A stretch of DNA of 64,000 bases from an uncultured Blautia sp. (GTDB taxonomy: Bacteria > Bacillota > Clostridia > Lachnospirales > Lachnospiraceae): contig CAKROW010000006.1 of the NCBI GenBank assembly GCA_934373235.1, forward strand, positions 13,042 through 77,041. The letters are read 5' to 3'. The notes under the pieces are model-generated. The model saw nothing but the letters and a program-made list of their open reading frames with translations, was not told the DNA's origin and did not search any database. This document shows, one piece after another, positions 60,388-64,000 of this stretch (position 1 is its first letter; each line of letters starts with the position of its first letter). A program made the position numbers and the translations under genes.

Positions 60388-61020
60388 TTAATCCCTGCTT
60401 TCTTTTATCCCTTTCACCAGATCCCCTATTTTCATTTCTTTCTCTTTTTTCATATTTTTAATGAATTTCTGCTGATTTTCATCCCATGTTTTTATGATAT
60501 TTTCTGTGAATTTTTGTTTTCTATCCTTATAAGAATATTCGCCCATACAGGAAACATATTTAAACATCTCCATTTCAACTGCGTATTTATGCTCTGAATA
60601 TCTGCTCCAGGTCTCCTGATACTGTTTTACATCCAACCATTTTGAAACTATATATGTCAGCCAGACTGCCACTACATATAAAGCAGTTCCGTATATGGAA
60701 AAATCCCATCTGGTATTCTCAATAAATTTTGAAATATTTCTTTCTGCCTGAATATACTCATTCACATTATAAATCCCAACGCCCGTTATATATAACAGCG
60801 TTACTATTATAAACGGTAAAATACAGTAAAATTTCATACGAAAATTTTTTCTTTTATTTTTCGCTGTCTTTTTACAGGTATATTCATAATCATATTTAAA
60901 CAGAAGAAAAAACGGCTCCTTCTTCTTATCTTCCTCACAGCCATCCAGCCAGTCTTCTTCCCATTGCTGATAAATCATATTCATAGGATTTATCAGTTTT
61001 TTCTTTTTGAATCTTTTCAT
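60388..61020 (-). CDS. SLATT-like two-TM effector (candidate RdrD)
   Basis: 210 residues. Two membrane helices (about 64-84 and 108-126) are followed by a helical domain (KQYQETWSRYSEHKYAVEME, then MFKYVSCMGEYSYKDRKQKF). The arrangement and the ETW...Y...E.E.F pattern fit the SLATT/DUF4231 domain, proposed pore-forming effectors. SLATT proteins are known accessory genes of RADAR. Lies 155 nt after rdrB-like and 40 nt before DUF262. AGAGGA precedes the ATG. Confidence 0.68.
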   Translation of the reverse strand: MKRFKKKKLINPMNMIYQQWEEDWLDGCEEDKKKEPFFLLFKYDYEYTCKKTAKNKRKNFRMKFYCILPFIIVTLLYITGVGIYNVNEYIQAERNISKFIENTRWDFSIYGTALYVVAVWLTYIVSKWLDVKQYQETWSRYSEHKYAVEMEMFKYVSCMGEYSYKDRKQKFTENIIKTWDENQQKFIKNMKKEKEMKIGDLVKGIKESRD

Positions 61021-61175
61021 ATGTTTTTATCCTCTGAACAGATATGTACTATACAGATCAGCAAATTCTTTTGCCAGATTTTCCAGGAATCTTTTAATAT
61101 AAAGCGAACAAAAGCATCCCCCAGTCCTACTGCTTAGTGCTCTGCGCACTTGAAGAGTGGACTGCTTATCTGCGT
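61021..61175 (-). other. Structured intergenic region with a frame remnant
   Basis: Contains a stem with CAGTCC and GGACTG outer arms and AGTGC/GCACT inside (about 61115-61160). One minus frame without a start ends with SLYIKRFLENLAKEFADLYS then TYLFRG and a stop at 61027. This looks like a decayed protein tail. It interrupts the otherwise tight operon. Confidence 0.4.
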
Positions 61176-63746
61176 TCAAAACACCTGATCCAGTCCCATA
61201 TTTCTTACATAATCAATCCACTCATAAATATCCTCTATATCATATAATGGATTCATATCTTCATCGACTGCCTTTTTTAACGCCAGAGTCATCAGGCCAT
61301 ATTCATTTTCCAAAAGTGTATCAAATACACCCTGGTCATCTGTATTTATAGATACACTTAAATGGTCTTTACTGCTATCTGAAGGTTTTAATTTTCTTGA
61401 ATTAAACCGTAATATAGGATGATCTTTATATTTTTTGATAGTACCAATAAGATAATTGGATGATGGATTTGTCTCAATACCAATCCCCTGACATGCAAGC
61501 TTCTGGATCATTTTATCCTGAATCTCACGGATCAGTTTAATATAACCCTTTTGAATTTTAAACTCTGTAATCTCACTTCCCGTAATTCTGACTTTTTTAT
61601 TATAATGATAAAAATAATATAACTTCCGGCACCTTTCATTCTTTCGTATCTCATTTCCCACAAGAGGATTCAGGCGGTATCTGTCAAAACGTATTAACTC
61701 TGTTTTTTCCAAAGCTATTTCAAACTGCTCTCTGTCTAATTTATAAAGTTCCGGATCATCCCCTCTTAATTTCCAGCTTTGGTAATATTCATGTATAAAA
61801 GGGCATCTCTCATTTTGTATGTTATTTTCATACACTTCTTTATATAATCGAGTATAATTTTCAATTAATTCTGTCTTTACATCCTCGTCTATATGACATC
61901 CCAGTTTTTTTGCAGTACAGTATATCCATACAATATCATCTAACAGCACCTGTCTGGAAAGAACAATTCTGTATCCTTTAAAACAATAATATTTTTCCGG
62001 ATCTATTCCCAATGCCAGTGCATGCCCCAGTCTACTTCCTCTGTCCAGATTACAGAACAGCATAGCCTCATCAATTGCACGTAATCCATCCGGAATATCG
62101 AAGAAATCTTCCCCTGCATGATAAGTTATACGTAAATTTTGTGTCATTCCACTGACATTACTATCCGGCTCATATTCCTTTTCACAAACTACTCTTATAT
62201 CTGCCAGATAGCGAAACACCTGTCCAAAAGCCTCCGGCCTGCAGGCAATTTCACTGGAACATGCATCAATTCCTCTAATATGACGGTTAATATCCCCCTT
62301 TTTTTCAAGCAGGGATACAATACTTTTTGCCTGCTTTGCAGCCATCTTCCGTACATTATTATTTCTCGGAACTCCGTCCAGAAAAGGCTTGTCTGCAAGC
62401 TTTGGAAAATGCAGTACATAGATCAGCTTATCATAAATTCCCTCTTTTTTACTTTGCTCTACAATCTTTCTGTAAAATCCCAGCTTCCTGCTTAATTCCT
62501 CAGAAGTATTTTTAGGACATATCCTGGCTTCCAGAGATCTCATATTTTCCTGTTCCAGAGTTTCATTTAATGCCAGACGCACCAATTCCTCCTCATAGGC
62601 TCTGTGTCCTTCAATAAAGTATTCTTTCCGATTCTGGTAATCTGAGAAATTGGAAAATCCCACTTTATCATTATTCTGGATAATCTCCCCTCTGAAATCC
62701 GTTCGTATCATTAAATACGCATAAAAAATATTCTTCTGTTCACTGTCAAATCTGCCTGTCAGTACACTACAGTAACAGTCATACAAAAATTTACGTTCCC
62801 CGGCCAGCAATCTGCAGATATTATCATTATACTGCATCATACTTTTTTCAAAAGCGTAATCAAGAATGCAGTCATTTATTTCCGCACCATATATATTCTG
62901 AGTAATTGTGATCAGATTTTGGATTTCCCTCGCTATCATATTTACTTCGATTTCGGTTTCTTTGCCTGTTTTATGTTCTCCGGAAATCATATCTATCAGT
63001 CGTTCTGCGCTTTTGATCATATATTCATTATTTTTCATACACAAAAACAGATAAATTCTGTATAATGCAGCTCTTTGACACTCAATATAAAAGGATTCTC
63101 TTTCTTCCCATCCGGTGATAATGTCATTATGGCGCATCTGCATACTTCTTTTGATTTTCTTAAAATCACCTGATCTTCCTGTAATATGATTCATAAGACA
63201 CAGCCAGTTCAGCTCAAATATCTTAGCAGACCCGTTTAAATGAAAATGATTCTCTGCCACACCTTTTTTCAGAATATTATGTATCCTGCTATTATCACTT
63301 CGTATAATCGGGCGCCAACAAAATTTACGTGTTGTATAGCCAGTTCCTACATCTTTTGCAGCCAGATATGCACAGGTAAAAAAATCCTGCCCCACATAAA
63401 GTGAAATTTCTCTCCACCTCAGAAGCTGATCAAATTTACATTTTATCTCATTGCCGTCAACACACAGCATTTTATCTGCCAGATAAAAAATGAGCTGAAA
63501 AACAGTTCCTTCCGTGTTTTTCTTTCCATTCAAATGCTCCTGCATCTGAGTGCGCATATATCTGTAATTATTTCTGCGTTCATCATCGGAAACGTTCGGA
63601 AATACATCTGCCGCATATCTCATATACAGATTTTCACTGACTGCATTATATGTACAGCATTTATGAAAACAATCCTTTTTTTTAATCAGATAGATGTATG
63701 GAATTTTCTGAAAAAGAATTTTTATATTTCCACGTTCTATGTCCAT
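61176..63746 (-). CDS. rdrB: Divergent adenosine deaminase, RdrB-like (RADAR)
   Basis: 856 residues, more than twice the size of housekeeping adenosine deaminase. All ADA-type active-site elements are present in order: metal-binding HxH at 167-169 (AENHFHLNGS), GIDACSSE at about 492-499, HAGE at 543-546 (His metal ligand, Glu catalytic), RLGHALALG with His575, ETNPSSN at 758-764 and the Asp pair in NTDDQGVF (803-804). Large inserts separate them, as in RdrB, which deaminates adenosine nucleotides/RNA during phage infection. The gene starts two nt after the stop of the gene upstream, using GAGGAG in its end. RADAR assignment rests on domain content and the SLATT neighbour. Confidence 0.78.
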   Translation of the reverse strand: MDIERGNIKILFQKIPYIYLIKKKDCFHKCCTYNAVSENLYMRYAADVFPNVSDDERRNNYRYMRTQMQEHLNGKKNTEGTVFQLIFYLADKMLCVDGNEIKCKFDQLLRWREISLYVGQDFFTCAYLAAKDVGTGYTTRKFCWRPIIRSDNSRIHNILKKGVAENHFHLNGSAKIFELNWLCLMNHITGRSGDFKKIKRSMQMRHNDIITGWEERESFYIECQRAALYRIYLFLCMKNNEYMIKSAERLIDMISGEHKTGKETEIEVNMIAREIQNLITITQNIYGAEINDCILDYAFEKSMMQYNDNICRLLAGERKFLYDCYCSVLTGRFDSEQKNIFYAYLMIRTDFRGEIIQNNDKVGFSNFSDYQNRKEYFIEGHRAYEEELVRLALNETLEQENMRSLEARICPKNTSEELSRKLGFYRKIVEQSKKEGIYDKLIYVLHFPKLADKPFLDGVPRNNNVRKMAAKQAKSIVSLLEKKGDINRHIRGIDACSSEIACRPEAFGQVFRYLADIRVVCEKEYEPDSNVSGMTQNLRITYHAGEDFFDIPDGLRAIDEAMLFCNLDRGSRLGHALALGIDPEKYYCFKGYRIVLSRQVLLDDIVWIYCTAKKLGCHIDEDVKTELIENYTRLYKEVYENNIQNERCPFIHEYYQSWKLRGDDPELYKLDREQFEIALEKTELIRFDRYRLNPLVGNEIRKNERCRKLYYFYHYNKKVRITGSEITEFKIQKGYIKLIREIQDKMIQKLACQGIGIETNPSSNYLIGTIKKYKDHPILRFNSRKLKPSDSSKDHLSVSINTDDQGVFDTLLENEYGLMTLALKKAVDEDMNPLYDIEDIYEWIDYVRNMGLDQVF

Positions 63747-63748
63747 GA

Positions 63749-64000
63749 CTACTCCTCAAGAAATTTCTCGTTCTGTCTTATTATTTCTTTGTATTCATCT
63801 TGCAGTTCTGCTGATACTTCTCTTTTAGGATCTTCTATAAAGATATCTATAATTCTGCTATAGTATTCTCTCAATCCAGCCAAACTAAATTCCAGATTTT
63901 TTATCTCAGGATGTCTTGCACTATAGTCATTAATATTATATGCCAGATTATCCAGATTTCTTTTAACATTTTGTGCCGACTTATTGATAAGATCTCTTGA
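63749..64000 (-). CDS. C-terminal end of the upstream gene (candidate rdrA)
   Basis: The minus frame is open from the window edge to a TAG at 63749. Its 83 visible residues are helical and charged (SRDLINKSAQNVKRNLDNLA near the edge, ending RQNEKFLEE). No ATPase motif is in view. It is coupled to the RdrB-like gene (TAG, two bases, ATG). In known RADAR loci the partner there is the ATPase RdrA, so that identity is inferred from position. Confidence 0.5.
   Translation of the reverse strand, partial: SRDLINKSAQNVKRNLDNLAYNINDYSARHPEIKNLEFSLAGLREYYSRIIDIFIEDPKREVSAELQDEYKEIIRQNEKFLEE

Noticed and set aside
61176..63746. Housekeeping adenosine deaminase (add)
   Set aside because: It is more than twice the normal length, with large inserts between motifs, and sits next to defence-type genes.

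Overview
The window reads as a chromosomal segment of a Gram-positive gut anaerobe, most likely a Lachnospiraceae (Blautia-like) genome. The pointers are a type III glutamine synthetase, a clostridial-type cellobiose phosphorylase, an Amt-PII fusion, a GGGtGRT/NifU-like pair and several proteins typical of that family. The genus is inference. No rRNA, tRNA or CRISPR array was found.

Layout. 1-12.1 kb is a nitrogen and glutamine block: gltB (cut by the window start), pyrG, an HPr-like protein, purF, glnN and an Amt-PII fusion. The leaders of pyrG, glnN and amt all begin a strong hairpin with the same CAAAGGCG octamer. 12.1-20.2 kb holds a TRIC-type membrane protein and a cellobiose module (LacI regulator, binding protein, two permeases and divergent cellobiose phosphorylase). 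20.2-24.1 kb is the NAD de novo operon nadA-nadB-nadC-niaR with a visible promoter and candidate operator. 24.2-28.4 kb holds metY, the GGGtGRT/NifU-like pair and TraX. 28.43-29.01 kb is a GC-rich repeat element with long terminal inverted repeats and a 42-bp tandem array. 29.1-36.4 kb, all on the minus strand, runs queH, argH, asd, a DUF3343 protein, focA/nirC-like, topB and a left-handed beta-helix protein. 36.5-43.9 kb holds an SsuBC-like ABC pair, a REC-GGDEF-EAL protein, a receiver-domain remnant, a DUF3786 protein and glgC-glgD. 44-56.3 kb is a cell-envelope block: acyltransferase, MerR-methyltransferase fusion, rfbA-rfbB-rfbD (no rfbC), a secreted protein, two LCP enzymes, an SGNH-like protein and the CpsC/CpsD regulators. 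glmS follows at 56.5-58.4 kb.

58.6-64.0 kb is an AT-rich minus-strand defence island and the most interesting region. Read in the direction of transcription it contains the C-terminal end of a large gene that leaves the window (position suggests RdrA), an 856-residue divergent adenosine deaminase with a complete ADA-type metal and catalytic motif set (RdrB of the RADAR anti-phage system), a two-TM SLATT-like protein (RdrD-like), a DUF262 protein with a DGLQR motif, and a HEPN protein with an RNAIAH RNase motif. The last three genes are tightly packed. The combination looks like a RADAR system extended by a DUF262-HEPN module. At its downstream edge lies a frameshifted scrap that resembles the first codons of glmM, just upstream of glmS, which suggests a chromosomal rearrangement.
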